Assembly: GCA_029863175.1 (NCBI GenBank)
Contig: JAOTVX010000001.1
Location: 109,515 to 173,514 of the forward strand
Direction of reading: 5' to 3'
From: Betaproteobacteria bacterium
GTDB lineage: Bacteria > Pseudomonadota > Gammaproteobacteria > Burkholderiales > SG8-41
Length of the DNA stretch: 64,000 nt
Shown here piece after piece: positions 56,321-64,000 of the stretch (position 1 is its first letter; every line of letters begins with the position of its first letter). The notes under the pieces are model-generated. The model ran no database searches. It saw nothing but the letters and a program-made list of their open reading frames with translations, and was not told the DNA's origin. The position numbers and the translations under genes are program-made.

Positions 56321-56827
56321 CTAGGGCCCTCCGGGTGAGGCAGGTGAGGCCGCGGCGCGCAGCGCTTCGGGCAGGCGCAGCAGCTCCGCGATGACGTACA
56401 GGCACGCCCCGATCACGATGACCGACTGCGTGTAACGGGTCGAAACCTCCGGCAGACTCACGAGGTAATCAGTGCTGAGCACCTCGAGCACCGCCCACCC
56501 CGCCCAGCCGAGCAGCACGAAGAACGCGATCACGAAGCTTTCGGCTACGAGGACGGTGGCGACCCGCAGGCGCCGCGGCAGAGTGTCGACGAGGGCTGAC
56601 ATGCCGATATGGGCGCCCCGGAGCGCCGCGAGCGCGGAGCCGTAATAGGTGATCCACGCGAGCACGATCTCGGCAACTTCGTCGTACCAGACGAGCGACT
56701 CGCCGGCTTTGCGGTAAATCACCGCCACGGTAACGATCACGGCGAGCGCGATCATCAGCGCGAACACGATGACCTCGAGCAGGCGCTCAAACGCTCGACG
56801 CAGCCTGTCGGTGGATGACAGCGTCAC
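56321..56827 (-). CDS. dctQ: TRAP transporter small permease (DctQ)
   Basis: 168 residues with four helices, including VIVFALMIALAVIVTVAVIY and SLVWYDEVAEIVLAWITYYG, whose WxDE-like segment is the DctQ signature. GAHIGMSALVDTLP follows. It is encoded between dctP and dctM. Confidence 0.9.
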   Translation of the reverse strand: MTLSSTDRLRRAFERLLEVIVFALMIALAVIVTVAVIYRKAGESLVWYDEVAEIVLAWITYYGSALAALRGAHIGMSALVDTLPRRLRVATVLVAESFVIAFFVLLGWAGWAVLEVLSTDYLVSLPEVSTRYTQSVIVIGACLYVIAELLRLPEALRAAASPASPGGP

Positions 56828-56849
56828 GGATCGATGTACGTAAGGAAGC

Positions 56850-56872
56850 CGGAGCGGCCGCTGGCCGCTCCG
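56850..56872 (-). promoter_or_regulatory. Intercistronic hairpin between dctP and dctQ
   Basis: CGGAGCGGCC and GGCCGCTCCG with a 3-base loop, 10 bases after the dctP stop. There is no T run. It probably protects the dctP transcript or limits read-through so that receptor exceeds permease. Confidence 0.6.
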
Positions 56873-56881
56873 TGTTGCGGG

Positions 56882-57859
56882 TTACTTGCCAAGCGCGATC
56901 GCGCGGTCGATGAGCGGTTTCGCGGCTTTAACGTCCTTTGAAAATTCCTCGTAAATCGGCTTCGAGGCGGCGATAAAGGCATCCTTGTCGGCGTTGTTTA
57001 CCTGAACGCCGGCGGCCTTGATCTTGCCCAGCAGATCCTCTTCATCCTTGACCGCGGTCGCGTAGACGAATGCCTGGGTTTCCTTGGCGACCGACTCGAG
57101 GGTCTTGCGCACATCGGTGGGCAGCGATGCCCATTTCTTGGCGCCGACCGTGACGTAGGCGGGCGTGTAGACATGGCCGGTGATCGAGAGGTATTTCTGC
57201 ACCTCCTGGAACTTGCCGCTGTAGATCTGCGCGTAAGGATTTTCCTGACCGTCCATGACGCCGGTCTTCAGCGCGGTGAACACTTCGGAGAATGCCATCG
57301 GGCTCGGATTGGCGCCGTAGGCCTTGAACATCTTGACGCGCCACTTGCCCTTGGGCGTGCGCAGCTTGATGCCGTCCAGATCGCTGGGTACGTTGATCGG
57401 GCGCTTGTTGTTGGTGATATGCCGGTAGCCGTTTTCCCAGACCGCGATGATTTTCAGACCTTTCTTCTTGACGGCCGGCTCGAGCTTGGACCAGAACAAC
57501 TCCTTCTCGATGCGTTTCATGTGGTCGCGGTCCTTCACCAGGTACGGCATCTCGAACACCCCGAAGACGTCCGACTCCGAGGACATCACGGTCGAGGGCA
57601 ACGAGAAATCCACCGTCCCGAGCTTGAGCTTCTGGATCAACTCGCGGTCGTTGCCGAGCTGGCTCGAGCCGAAGACCACCACCTTGGCCTTGCCGCCGAG
57701 CTTGGCGTTCGCACGCGTGGCGAACTCATTGGCGGATTTCTCGAACAGCGAGCCTGGGTTGCCGACGTGGCCGAATTTCAGCTCCATCTGGGCGAGCGCG
57801 GAGCCAGCCGAAAAAAGCGCGATCAGCAGCGCAAATCGCAAAACGTGAAGATGCTTCAT
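56882..57859 (-). CDS. dctP: TRAP transporter solute-binding protein (DctP)
   Basis: 325 residues. Signal peptide FALLIALFSAGSALAQ. DctP-family landmarks are LKFGHVGNPGSLFEKSANEF, FGSSQLGNDRELIQKLKLGT, GIKLRTPKGKWRVKMFKAYG (the Arg that binds the ligand carboxylate), MAFSEVFTALKTGVMDGQEN and GHVYTPAYVTVGAKKW. AGGAGGAG precedes the ATG. The ligand is a carboxylate or related organic acid. Confidence 0.93.
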   Translation of the reverse strand: MKHLHVLRFALLIALFSAGSALAQMELKFGHVGNPGSLFEKSANEFATRANAKLGGKAKVVVFGSSQLGNDRELIQKLKLGTVDFSLPSTVMSSESDVFGVFEMPYLVKDRDHMKRIEKELFWSKLEPAVKKKGLKIIAVWENGYRHITNNKRPINVPSDLDGIKLRTPKGKWRVKMFKAYGANPSPMAFSEVFTALKTGVMDGQENPYAQIYSGKFQEVQKYLSITGHVYTPAYVTVGAKKWASLPTDVRKTLESVAKETQAFVYATAVKDEEDLLGKIKAAGVQVNNADKDAFIAASKPIYEEFSKDVKAAKPLIDRAIALGK

Positions 57860-58015
57860 GACACTCCTCCTGTTAAGGGACCCCGACTTGACCGATTTAG
57901 TCGGTATCGGCGTGGGCGGGGCGGGGGGCTAACTTAGCCCGTACCGCCGGTTTCCACAAGTGGCGACGCTATTCCGGATCGCGGAAACGGGCCGAGCGAG
58001 GATAAGGGATGATGC

Positions 58016-58118
58016 TAGTGACTAAGTGACTAGGTGACTAAGAAGATGCGCTGCAGCCCGAACCCTCAGTCATGCTCTATCAAGAAGCCGTCACCCGTCA
58101 CCCGTCACTCATCACCGC
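58016..58118. repeat. GTGACTAA and GTCACCC short-period repeats
   Basis: Left units AGTGACTAAGTGACTAGGTG, then a unique centre, then right units GTCACCCGTCACCCGTCACT. The rest of the gap between dctP and the aminotransferase gene (57860-58015) shows nothing recognisable apart from a small ACCGA/TCGGT repeat near 57892. Confidence 0.7.
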
Positions 58119-58135
58119 CCCGCGCCGCTGGTCGA

Positions 58136-58161
58136 GCGCGGCAGCGCTCAAGCTGCCGCGC
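58136..58161. repeat. 10-bp hairpin with the aminotransferase stop codon in its loop
   Basis: GCGCGGCAGC and GCTGCCGCGC flank a 6-base loop containing the stop (58148-58150). Confidence 0.65.
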
Positions 58162-59353
58162 GTTTGTTGGCGCTGGCAGCGGCCGGCTGCGACGCGAGGT
58201 AGTCCATGGCTGCGTCCACGCCGCCCTTCTGGTGCGGCACGCCGGCGAGCGCGAGCCCCATCTCAACGCCGGCAAGCGTGCCGAGCAGCATGAGATCGTT
58301 GAAGTCGCCGAGATGCCCGATGCGAAACACCTTGTCGCGCAGCTTGGTCAGCCCCGAGCCGAGCGAAAGGTTGAAATGATCCAGCACGACCTGGCGGAAG
58401 GCGATCTCGCTGTGGCCTTCCGGCATGAGCACCGCAGTGAGCGAGCTCGAATATTCCGCGGGATTCGCGCACAGGATCTCGAGGCCCCAGGCCCGCACCG
58501 CGCGTCGCGTCGCTTCGGCGTGCCGGTCGTGGCGCTTGAAGACGTTCTCGAGCCCTTCCTCTTCGATCAGCATCTTGAGCGCGACGCGCAGGCCGTAGAG
58601 CAGGTTGGTCGCGGGCGTGTAAGGAAACCAGCCGTCCTTGTTCGCGCCGATCATCTCTTCCCAGTTCCAGTAGGAACGCGGGAGCTTGGCGGACTTCGCG
58701 GCCGCGAGGGCTTTGTCGGAGACAGCGTTGAACGACAGGCCCGGCGGGAGCATGAGGCCTTTCTGCGAGCCGGCCACAGTCACATCCACGCCCCACTCGT
58801 CGTGACGATAGTCGATCGAGGCAAGCGAGGAGATCGTGTCGACCATGAATAGCGCCGGATGCTTTGCGCGGTCGATCGCTTTGCGCACTTCGCCTATCCG
58901 CGTGACGACGCCGGTGGACGTTTCGTTGTGCACCACGCACACGGCCTTGATCTCGTGTTTCCTGTCCTGCGCGAGCCGTGCCTTTAGCGCCTCGGCATCG
59001 ACCCCATGTCGCCAATCCCCTTTAATAAACTCGGGCGTCAGCCCGAGTTTATTGGCCATGTTGCACCACAGTGTCGCGAAGTGCCCGGTCTCATACATGA
59101 GCACTTTGTCGCCGGGCGAGAGCGTGTTGACGAGCGCCGCCTCCCACGCGCCGGTGCCCGACGCCGGGAAAATCACCACGGGCGCCTTCGTCTTGAACAC
59201 TTGCTTCAACCCGGCCAGCACTTCCTTCGACATCTGCTGGAACTCGGGGCCGCGGTGGTCGATCGTCGCGCTGTCGATCGCGCGCAGCACCCGCTCGGGC
59301 ACGTTGGTGGGGCCGGGAATCTGCAGGAAATGGCGGCCGCTCTGGTGTGTCAT
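58148..59353 (-). CDS. Serine/alanine-glyoxylate-type aminotransferase
   Basis: PLP fold-type I enzyme of the AGXT/serine-glyoxylate family, 401 residues. It starts FLQIPGPTNVPERVLRAIDS, has VVIFPASGTGAWEAALVN, LFMVDTISSLASIDYR, the PLP-Lys segment VTVAGSQKGLMLPPGLSFN, and the C-terminal FRIGHLGDFNDLMLLGTLAG. Converts glyoxylate to glycine, or a related amino transfer. It lies between a TRAP transporter and a divergent glycolate-type dehydrogenase, fitting glyoxylate metabolism. A 13-bp palindrome lies within the gene. Confidence 0.9.
   Translation of the reverse strand: MTHQSGRHFLQIPGPTNVPERVLRAIDSATIDHRGPEFQQMSKEVLAGLKQVFKTKAPVVIFPASGTGAWEAALVNTLSPGDKVLMYETGHFATLWCNMANKLGLTPEFIKGDWRHGVDAEALKARLAQDRKHEIKAVCVVHNETSTGVVTRIGEVRKAIDRAKHPALFMVDTISSLASIDYRHDEWGVDVTVAGSQKGLMLPPGLSFNAVSDKALAAAKSAKLPRSYWNWEEMIGANKDGWFPYTPATNLLYGLRVALKMLIEEEGLENVFKRHDRHAEATRRAVRAWGLEILCANPAEYSSSLTAVLMPEGHSEIAFRQVVLDHFNLSLGSGLTKLRDKVFRIGHLGDFNDLMLLGTLAGVEMGLALAGVPHQKGGVDAAMDYLASQPAAASANKRAAA
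59024..59053. repeat. Perfect 13-bp inverted repeat inside the aminotransferase gene
   Basis: AATAAACTCGGGC and GCCCGAGTTTATT flank GTCA. On the minus strand it encodes NKLGLTPEFI, which aligns with the family without a length change. Confidence 0.8.
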
Positions 59354-59408
59354 GGTTCTTCTCCGGGTTGGCTGCGTTATTATAGGCTCGATATCTGGAG
59401 GACAAGAA

Positions 59409-59505
59409 GTGATGAATGATGGTGATGAACCGCCCGGAATGACCCAACGATTTACCCATCACCAGTAATCATCACCAGTATCCATCACCAATAATCATCA
59501 CCTCT
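59409..59505. repeat. GGTGATGA 13-base repeat block 7
   Basis: A short left arm (GTGATGAATGATGGTGATGA), a 30-base unique centre, then three or four CATCACCAGTAAT-type units. It fills the gap between divergent genes and ends 8 bases before the dehydrogenase start. Confidence 0.85.
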
Positions 59506-59512
59506 TTATGTG

Positions 59513-62461
59513 ATGCCCGAGATGGCGATGCGCTCCATTCATCCTGGTGACTCGGCGCTTGCCACAAGGCTGCGGCGCGAGGTGCGAGGCGAGGTGCTGT
59601 TCGACCCGGCATCGCGCGGGCGCTACTCCACGGACGCCTCGATCTACCAGATCGAACCGGTCGGCGTGGTAGTGCCGCGCACCGAGGACGATGCGCTCAC
59701 CGCGTTTCGCATCGCGCTAGAGGAAGGCGTGCCAGTCCTGCCGCGCGGCGGCGGTACGTCGCAGTGCGGCCAGACGGTCGGCGCCGCGCTCGTCATCGAC
59801 AGTTCGCGCTGTCTCAACCAGATCGTCGACTTCGACGCGGCGGCGCGCTCGGCCGAGGTCCAGCCCGGCGTCGTGCTCGATCAGCTGAACGCGTATCTGC
59901 GGCCGCACGGGTTGTGGTACCCCGTGGACGTTTCGACCAGCGCGCAGGCCACGCTCGGCGGCATGGCCGGCAACAACTCCTGCGGCTCGCGCTCGCTTTA
60001 CTACGGCAACATGGTGCACAACGTGGGCGCGATCGACGCGGCGCTGGCCGACGGCTCCGAGTACCGGTTCGGTGCCGTGCCCGGCGATCTGCACGAGCTC
60101 GACGCGCCCGGGGGTTATGTCGAGCTCGTCAGGAAAATCCGCGGGATCGCGACGCGCGAGGCTGAGGAGATCGAGCACCGCGTGCCCACCACGCTCCTGC
60201 GCCGCGTCGCCGGCTACAACCTCGACATGATGGTGGGCGAGCCGTTCAACATGGCACACCTGCTCGTGGGCTCGGAAGGCACGCTCGCGTACTCTCGCCG
60301 CCTCCACCTCAACCTCTCGCCGCTGCCCCCGCACAAGACGCTGGGCGTGTGCCACTTCCCGACGTTCTACGCTGCGATGGAGGTGCCGCGGCACATCGTG
60401 CAGTTAAAACCCGTTGCGGTGGAGCTGGTGGACCGCACGATGATCGAACTCGCGCGCGGCAACCCGGCGTTCCGTCCGACCGTCGAGCGGTTCATCAGAG
60501 GCGAGCCGGAGGCGATCCTGCTGGTCGAATTCGCGGGCGAGGCTCGTGACGAGCAACTGCGCAAGCTGCGGCAGCTTGGCGAGCTGATGGGCGAGCTCGG
60601 TTTTCCAGGCGGTGTGGTCGAGATCACCGACGCGCGGCTGCAGCGCGCCGTGTGGGAGGTGCGCAAAGCAGGGCTCAATATCATGATGTCCATGAAGGGT
60701 GACGGCAAGCCCGTCTCCTTCATCGAGGACTGCGCGGTACCGCTCGAGCATCTCGCCGAGTACACCGACCGCCTGACGCGCGTGTTCGAGAAGCACGGCA
60801 CGAAGGGCACGTGGTACGCGCACGCCTCGGTGGGCTGCCTGCACGTGCGCCCGGTGCTCAACATGCGCGAGGACGGCGCGCAGAAGATGCGCGCCATTGC
60901 GGAGGAAGCCGCCGAGCTGGTGAAGCACTACAAGGGCTCCTACTCCGGCGAGCATGGCGACGGTCTCGTGCGCTCGGAGTGGATCGAGCCCTTCTACGGG
61001 CCCAGGCTGACGCGCGCCTTCGAGGAGATCAAGGATCTGTTCGATCCGAAGGGATTGCTCAATCCCGGCAAGATCGTGCGCCCATCGAAGCAGGACGACC
61101 GCACGCTTTACCGTTACCCGCCGGGCTACCGGACGATCCCGATCCGCACCGCGCTCGACTGGTCGGAACACGAAGACGGCACAACACCCCGTGGTGAAGG
61201 CTTCGCCAAGGCGGTGGAGATGTGCAATAACAACGGCCACTGCCGCAAATTCGACGCCGGGGTGATGTGCCCGTCCTACCGGGCCACGCGCGAGGAGCAG
61301 CATCTCACGCGCGGGCGCGCCAACACGCTGCGGCTCGCGCTCTCGGGGCAGTTGGGTCCCGATGCGCTTGCTTCGGACGCGCTCTATGCCGCATTCGACC
61401 TCTGCGTCTCGTGCAAGGGCTGCAGGCGCGAGTGTCCGACGGGCGTCGACATGGCAAAGATGAAAATCGAGTTCCTCTACCACTACCGCAAGCGCCACGG
61501 CCTCACGCTCAAGGACCGATTGGTCGCGTACTTGCCGCACTACGCTCCGTGGGCCTCCCGCTTCGCGCCCATGATGAACGCGATGCAGGCCGGCACGAAA
61601 AGTCTGCTCGGTCTCGCGCGGCGGCGCTCGCTGCCGGCCTGGCACACCGATCCCTTCCGTGAGATGACGGCACCCGACGCGGCCCCAGCCGCGAGCGGCC
61701 GCGAAGTGGTGCTGTTCGTGGATACGTTCAACCGCTATTTCGAACCTGATAACGCCCGCGCGGCGCTGGCGGTGCTCAAAGCGGCCGGCTACGTGGTTAA
61801 TTTGCCCCGCCCCGCGGACGGCGGGCGTCCCTTGTGCTGCGGGCGCACGTTCCTCGCGAGTGGACTGGTGGATGAAGCCCGCGCCGAAGCGCGCCGCATG
61901 ATCCGGACGCTCGCGCCCTTCGTCGAGCGCGGCGTGCCAATCATCGGGCTCGAGCCTTCCTGCGCGCTTGGCCTGCGCGACGAGTTTCTGTCGCTGAATC
62001 CGGATACCACCGTTGCGGCACTCGCGGCCAAGACCTTTCTGTTCGAGGAATTCATTGCGCGCGAAGCGGAAGCGGGCCGCTTCAATGTGGCGCTGAAGCC
62101 TTTGCCGCAGAAGAAAGCGTTGCTGCATGGGCACTGCCATCAGAAGGCCTTCGACGTCATGCCCGATGTGGAGCGGGTGCTGCAGCTCGTGCCCGGGCTC
62201 GAAGTCGAGACCATCGAGTCGAGCTGCTGCGGCATGGCGGGGAGTTTTGGCTACGAGGCGGAGCACTACGACGTCTCGATGAAAATGGCGGAGGCTTCGC
62301 TACTGCCGCGCGTACGAAAGGCGGGCTTGGAGGAATTCATCGTCGCCGACGGTACGAGCTGCCGCCACCAGATCTACGATGGCAGCGGCCGGCTGGCGAC
62401 GCACGCCGCTTGCGTTCTGCAGCAGGCGCTCGGCGAGCGCGCCGAGCGCAGTGATGGATGA
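59513..62461 (+). CDS. Fused FAD-linked 2-hydroxyacid dehydrogenase / iron-sulfur protein (GlcD-GlcF-like)
   Basis: 982 residues joining two activities. The N-terminal FAD-binding type 4 domain (about 1-500) has VPVLPRGGGTSQCGQTVG, GGMAGNNSCGSRSLYYG, LLVGSEGTLAYSRR, and SYSGEHGDGLVRSEWIEPFY. Next come 4Fe-4S clusters (CNNNGHCRKFDAGVMCPSYR and CVSCKGCRRECP). The C-terminal part holds two CCG domains (RPLCCGRTF and IESSCCGMAGSFGYE) typical of GlcF. It oxidises glycolate, D-lactate or a similar hydroxyacid and passes electrons to the quinone pool. It is divergent from the glyoxylate aminotransferase. Confidence 0.92.
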   Translation: MPEMAMRSIHPGDSALATRLRREVRGEVLFDPASRGRYSTDASIYQIEPVGVVVPRTEDDALTAFRIALEEGVPVLPRGGGTSQCGQTVGAALVIDSSRCLNQIVDFDAAARSAEVQPGVVLDQLNAYLRPHGLWYPVDVSTSAQATLGGMAGNNSCGSRSLYYGNMVHNVGAIDAALADGSEYRFGAVPGDLHELDAPGGYVELVRKIRGIATREAEEIEHRVPTTLLRRVAGYNLDMMVGEPFNMAHLLVGSEGTLAYSRRLHLNLSPLPPHKTLGVCHFPTFYAAMEVPRHIVQLKPVAVELVDRTMIELARGNPAFRPTVERFIRGEPEAILLVEFAGEARDEQLRKLRQLGELMGELGFPGGVVEITDARLQRAVWEVRKAGLNIMMSMKGDGKPVSFIEDCAVPLEHLAEYTDRLTRVFEKHGTKGTWYAHASVGCLHVRPVLNMREDGAQKMRAIAEEAAELVKHYKGSYSGEHGDGLVRSEWIEPFYGPRLTRAFEEIKDLFDPKGLLNPGKIVRPSKQDDRTLYRYPPGYRTIPIRTALDWSEHEDGTTPRGEGFAKAVEMCNNNGHCRKFDAGVMCPSYRATREEQHLTRGRANTLRLALSGQLGPDALASDALYAAFDLCVSCKGCRRECPTGVDMAKMKIEFLYHYRKRHGLTLKDRLVAYLPHYAPWASRFAPMMNAMQAGTKSLLGLARRRSLPAWHTDPFREMTAPDAAPAASGREVVLFVDTFNRYFEPDNARAALAVLKAAGYVVNLPRPADGGRPLCCGRTFLASGLVDEARAEARRMIRTLAPFVERGVPIIGLEPSCALGLRDEFLSLNPDTTVAALAAKTFLFEEFIAREAEAGRFNVALKPLPQKKALLHGHCHQKAFDVMPDVERVLQLVPGLEVETIESSCCGMAGSFGYEAEHYDVSMKMAEASLLPRVRKAGLEEFIVADGTSCRHQIYDGSGRLATHAACVLQQALGERAERSDG
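62426..62449. repeat. 10-bp inverted repeat near the dehydrogenase stop
   Basis: GCGCTCGGCG and CGCCGAGCGC flank AGCG, 9 bases before the TGA stop; both arms are coding. Confidence 0.55.
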
Positions 62462-62575
62462 TGGTGATGTTTGATGGTGATGAAAAATAGTGATGAGAAA
62501 TGGTGATGGGACGTTACGCCGTGCAACTTATCACCAGTTTTCATCACCAGCACTCATCACCAATATTCATCGCCT
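62455..62575. repeat. GGTGATGA 13-base repeat block 8
   Basis: A left array (TGGTGATGTTTGA, TGGTGATGAAAAA, TAGTGATGAGAAA, TGGTGATGGGACG), a short centre, and ATCACCAGTTTTC, ATCACCAGCACTC, ATCACCAATATTC. It covers the stop of the dehydrogenase gene. Confidence 0.85.
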
Positions 62576-62578
62576 CTT

Positions 62579-62621
62579 GCTCATCCATGGGCGACCGCTT
62601 ATCGGTCGCTTATGGATGAGC
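62579..62621 (+). promoter_or_regulatory. 19-pair hairpin over the MFS start codon
   Basis: GCTCATCCAT, GG, GCGACCG pairs with CGGTCGC, TT, ATGGATGAGC around a 5-base loop; the two inner mismatches are G-T wobbles. The ATG at 62612 is the first codon in the right arm. Confidence 0.65.
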
Positions 62622-63832
62622 GCGCAGGGATGACGCGCCCTCAGTTCGCGCCGGAAGCCATGCCGCAGCTTGCGGTGGCGACCATCGTGATCGCGCAGTT
62701 TTTGGGCACCTCGTTGTGGTTCAGCGCGAATGCCGCCGCCGACGACCTCCGGCAAGCATGGGGACTGGCCGCGGCGGATATGGGCACGCTCACCAACGCC
62801 GTTCAGCTCGGCTTTATTTCTGGCACGCTGCTGTTCGCGATCTCCGGGCTCGCGGACCGTTTTCCAGCGAGCCGAATATTTGCTGTCTGCGCCGTTGGCG
62901 GGGCGGCGGCCAATGCCGGATTCGCATTGCTGGCAACAGGGCTCACCGACGCATGGGCCTGGCGATTTGTGACCGGCGTGGCTCTGGCGGGGATCTATCC
63001 GTTGGGGATGAAGCTTGTGGTGAGCTGGGCGCCCGAGCGCGCGGGGGAAGTACTCGGCTGGCTCGTCGGGATGCTGACGTTCGGAACCGCGCTGCCGCAC
63101 GCGGTGCGCGCCGCGGGCAGGGCCTGGCCGTGGAGCTACGTGGTGCTCGCCTCATCGGTACTGGCGCTCGCCGCCGCGGTCATGTTGCTGCGGCTCGGTG
63201 ACGGCCCCCATCTCGTAACCGGACCCAGGCCGCGGCAGTGGGGCGGCCTGCGCCGGGCGTTCGAGGTGCCAGCCTTTCGCGCCGCCGCTTTTGGCTACTT
63301 CGGCCATATGTGGGAGCTCTATGCGTTCTGGACGCTGGTGCCGTTCCTGATTGCCGGGGTGCTGGCGCGTGAGGCGGCCGCGGGGCCCAGGTTGTGGCAG
63401 GTATCGGCCTGGTCGTTCGCCGTGATCGGCGCCGGCGGCCTTGGTTGCATACTGGGCGGGCGGCTGAGCCGTGGTTTCGGCAGCGCCCGCGTCGCCGCCA
63501 TCGCCCTCGCCAGTTCAGGCGCAATGTGCCTGCTCTTTCCGCTGGTGCAAGCAGCTCCGGTGGCGCTGCTCCTTGCAGCACTGCTATTCTGGGGCGTCAT
63601 GGTTGTGGCCGACTCGCCCCAGTTTTCTGCGCTGTCGGCGCGCGCCTGCCCGCCGGACTTGGTCGGCAGCGCGTTGGCGATCCAGAACAGCATCGGCTTC
63701 TTCATCACCGTGGTCGCGATCACCGTCGCCTCATCGGCGTGGGACACGCTCGGTGCAAAGATCGGGTGGTTGCTGTTGCCCGGACCGGTGCTTGGGCTCA
63801 TCGGCATCGCCCCGCTGGTGAGCAAGCGATGA
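62612..63832 (+). CDS. Major facilitator superfamily transporter
   Basis: 406 residues, about 12 helices, with early [20 protein letters not shown] and the intracellular loop [20 protein letters not shown], then [20 protein letters not shown]. The second half has [20 protein letters not shown] and [20 protein letters not shown]. It may export or import small molecules; the substrate is unknown. The start is uncertain: ATG at 62612 lies in a hairpin, with others at 62630 and 62660. The stop overlaps the next start by ATGA. Confidence 0.88.
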   Translation: MDERAGMTRPQFAPEAMPQLAVATIVIAQFLGTSLWFSANAAADDLRQAWGLAAADMGTLTNAVQLGFISGTLLFAISGLADRFPASRIFAVCAVGGAAANAGFALLATGLTDAWAWRFVTGVALAGIYPLGMKLVVSWAPERAGEVLGWLVGMLTFGTALPHAVRAAGRAWPWSYVVLASSVLALAAAVMLLRLGDGPHLVTGPRPRQWGGLRRAFEVPAFRAAAFGYFGHMWELYAFWTLVPFLIAGVLAREAAAGPRLWQVSAWSFAVIGAGGLGCILGGRLSRGFGSARVAAIALASSGAMCLLFPLVQAAPVALLLAALLFWGVMVVADSPQFSALSARACPPDLVGSALAIQNSIGFFITVVAITVASSAWDTLGAKIGWLLLPGPVLGLIGIAPLVSKR

Positions 63833-64000
63833 GCCCCGCCAGCCGCCCATTGCAGCCGGACGGGGTGTCGCTCATCCTGAAGGCACTCGAGTTCGCTGCG
63901 CAAAAGCATCGCGATCAGCGCCGCAAGGACAAGGAGGCGTCGCCCTACATCAACCATCCCATCCAGCTTGCGAACGTGCTCTGGCACGAGGGCGGCGTCG
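63829..64000 (+). CDS. HD-domain protein, (p)ppGpp hydrolase-like, 3' end outside window
   Basis: Only the first 57 codons are visible. [20 protein letters not shown] and [20 protein letters not shown] match the start of the HD hydrolase domain of SpoT/MESH1-type proteins (AxxxHxxQxRKD...PYIxHP). Its length decides whether it is a small alarmone hydrolase or a full RelA/SpoT; that cannot be seen here. It is translationally coupled to the MFS gene. Confidence 0.75.
   Translation, partial: MSPASRPLQPDGVSLILKALEFAAQKHRDQRRKDKEASPYINHPIQLANVLWHEGGV

Noticed and set aside
60404..62266. A 620-codon minus-strand frame opposite the GlcD-like gene
   Set aside because: Shadow of a strongly conserved gene; the composition is typical of antisense reading of GC-rich codons.

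Overview
The window reads as a high-GC betaproteobacterial chromosome, probably an uncultured Burkholderiales-like lineage. The grounds are the ntrYX pair, the tkt-gap-pgk-pyk-fba block followed further on by purE, purC and a Sua5/YrdC gene, a Bug-type tripartite tricarboxylate receptor, and many acyl-CoA and TRAP genes. Species cannot be named from this sequence alone. No rRNA, tRNA, CRISPR array or phage gene was seen.

Layout. 1-3.0 kb: 3' part of the sensor kinase NtrY and a degenerate NtrX regulator. 3.1-10.06 kb: sugar-phosphate block (transketolase, GAPDH, PGK, pyruvate kinase, class I aldolase), closed by a terminator over the aldolase stop codon. 10.1-52.2 kb: about 42 kb of accessory catabolic genes. 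It holds a GTPase metallochaperone, an amidohydrolase, a cupin, two acyl-CoA carboxyltransferase subunits, a 73-residue biotin carrier and a biotin carboxylase, EtfBA, a two-gene NDP-forming acyl-CoA synthetase, three acyl-CoA dehydrogenases, two enoyl-CoA hydratases, a hot-dog thioesterase, two alpha/beta hydrolases, DapE, an isocitrate-lyase-superfamily enzyme, two MmgE/PrpD proteins, a TAXI-TRAP system and a Bug receptor. Together these suggest uptake of organic acids, CoA activation, beta-oxidation-like steps with electrons leaving through ETF, and carboxylation of the products. 52.2-54.8 kb: conserved purE, purC and sua5, without purK. 54.8-62.5 kb: a DctPQM TRAP transporter, a glyoxylate-type aminotransferase and a fused GlcD/GlcF-like 2-hydroxyacid dehydrogenase, plausibly a glycolate or hydroxyacid module. 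62.6-64 kb: an MFS transporter and the start of an HD-domain (p)ppGpp-hydrolase-like gene.

The most unusual material is not the enzymes but the DNA between and at the ends of them. (1) Eight intergenic blocks carry a 13-base tandem repeat based on TGGTGATGA, most with an inverted partner array across a unique centre. At least nine other short-period repeat families fill other gaps as mosaics. (2) Eight perfect 12-14 bp inverted repeats with short centres sit on stop codons, on a start codon, or inside genes. (3) Two integron-type attC sites with extrahelical bases bracket a lower-GC membrane-protein cassette, with no integrase in view. (4) A MITE-like element of about 200 bp cuts the last 22 codons off a thioesterase; the displaced codons are still readable on its far side. 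(5) A 144-bp element occurs twice at about 86 percent identity, once supplying the C-terminus of an MmgE protein.

All function calls rest on motifs read by eye. No search or folding program was run.
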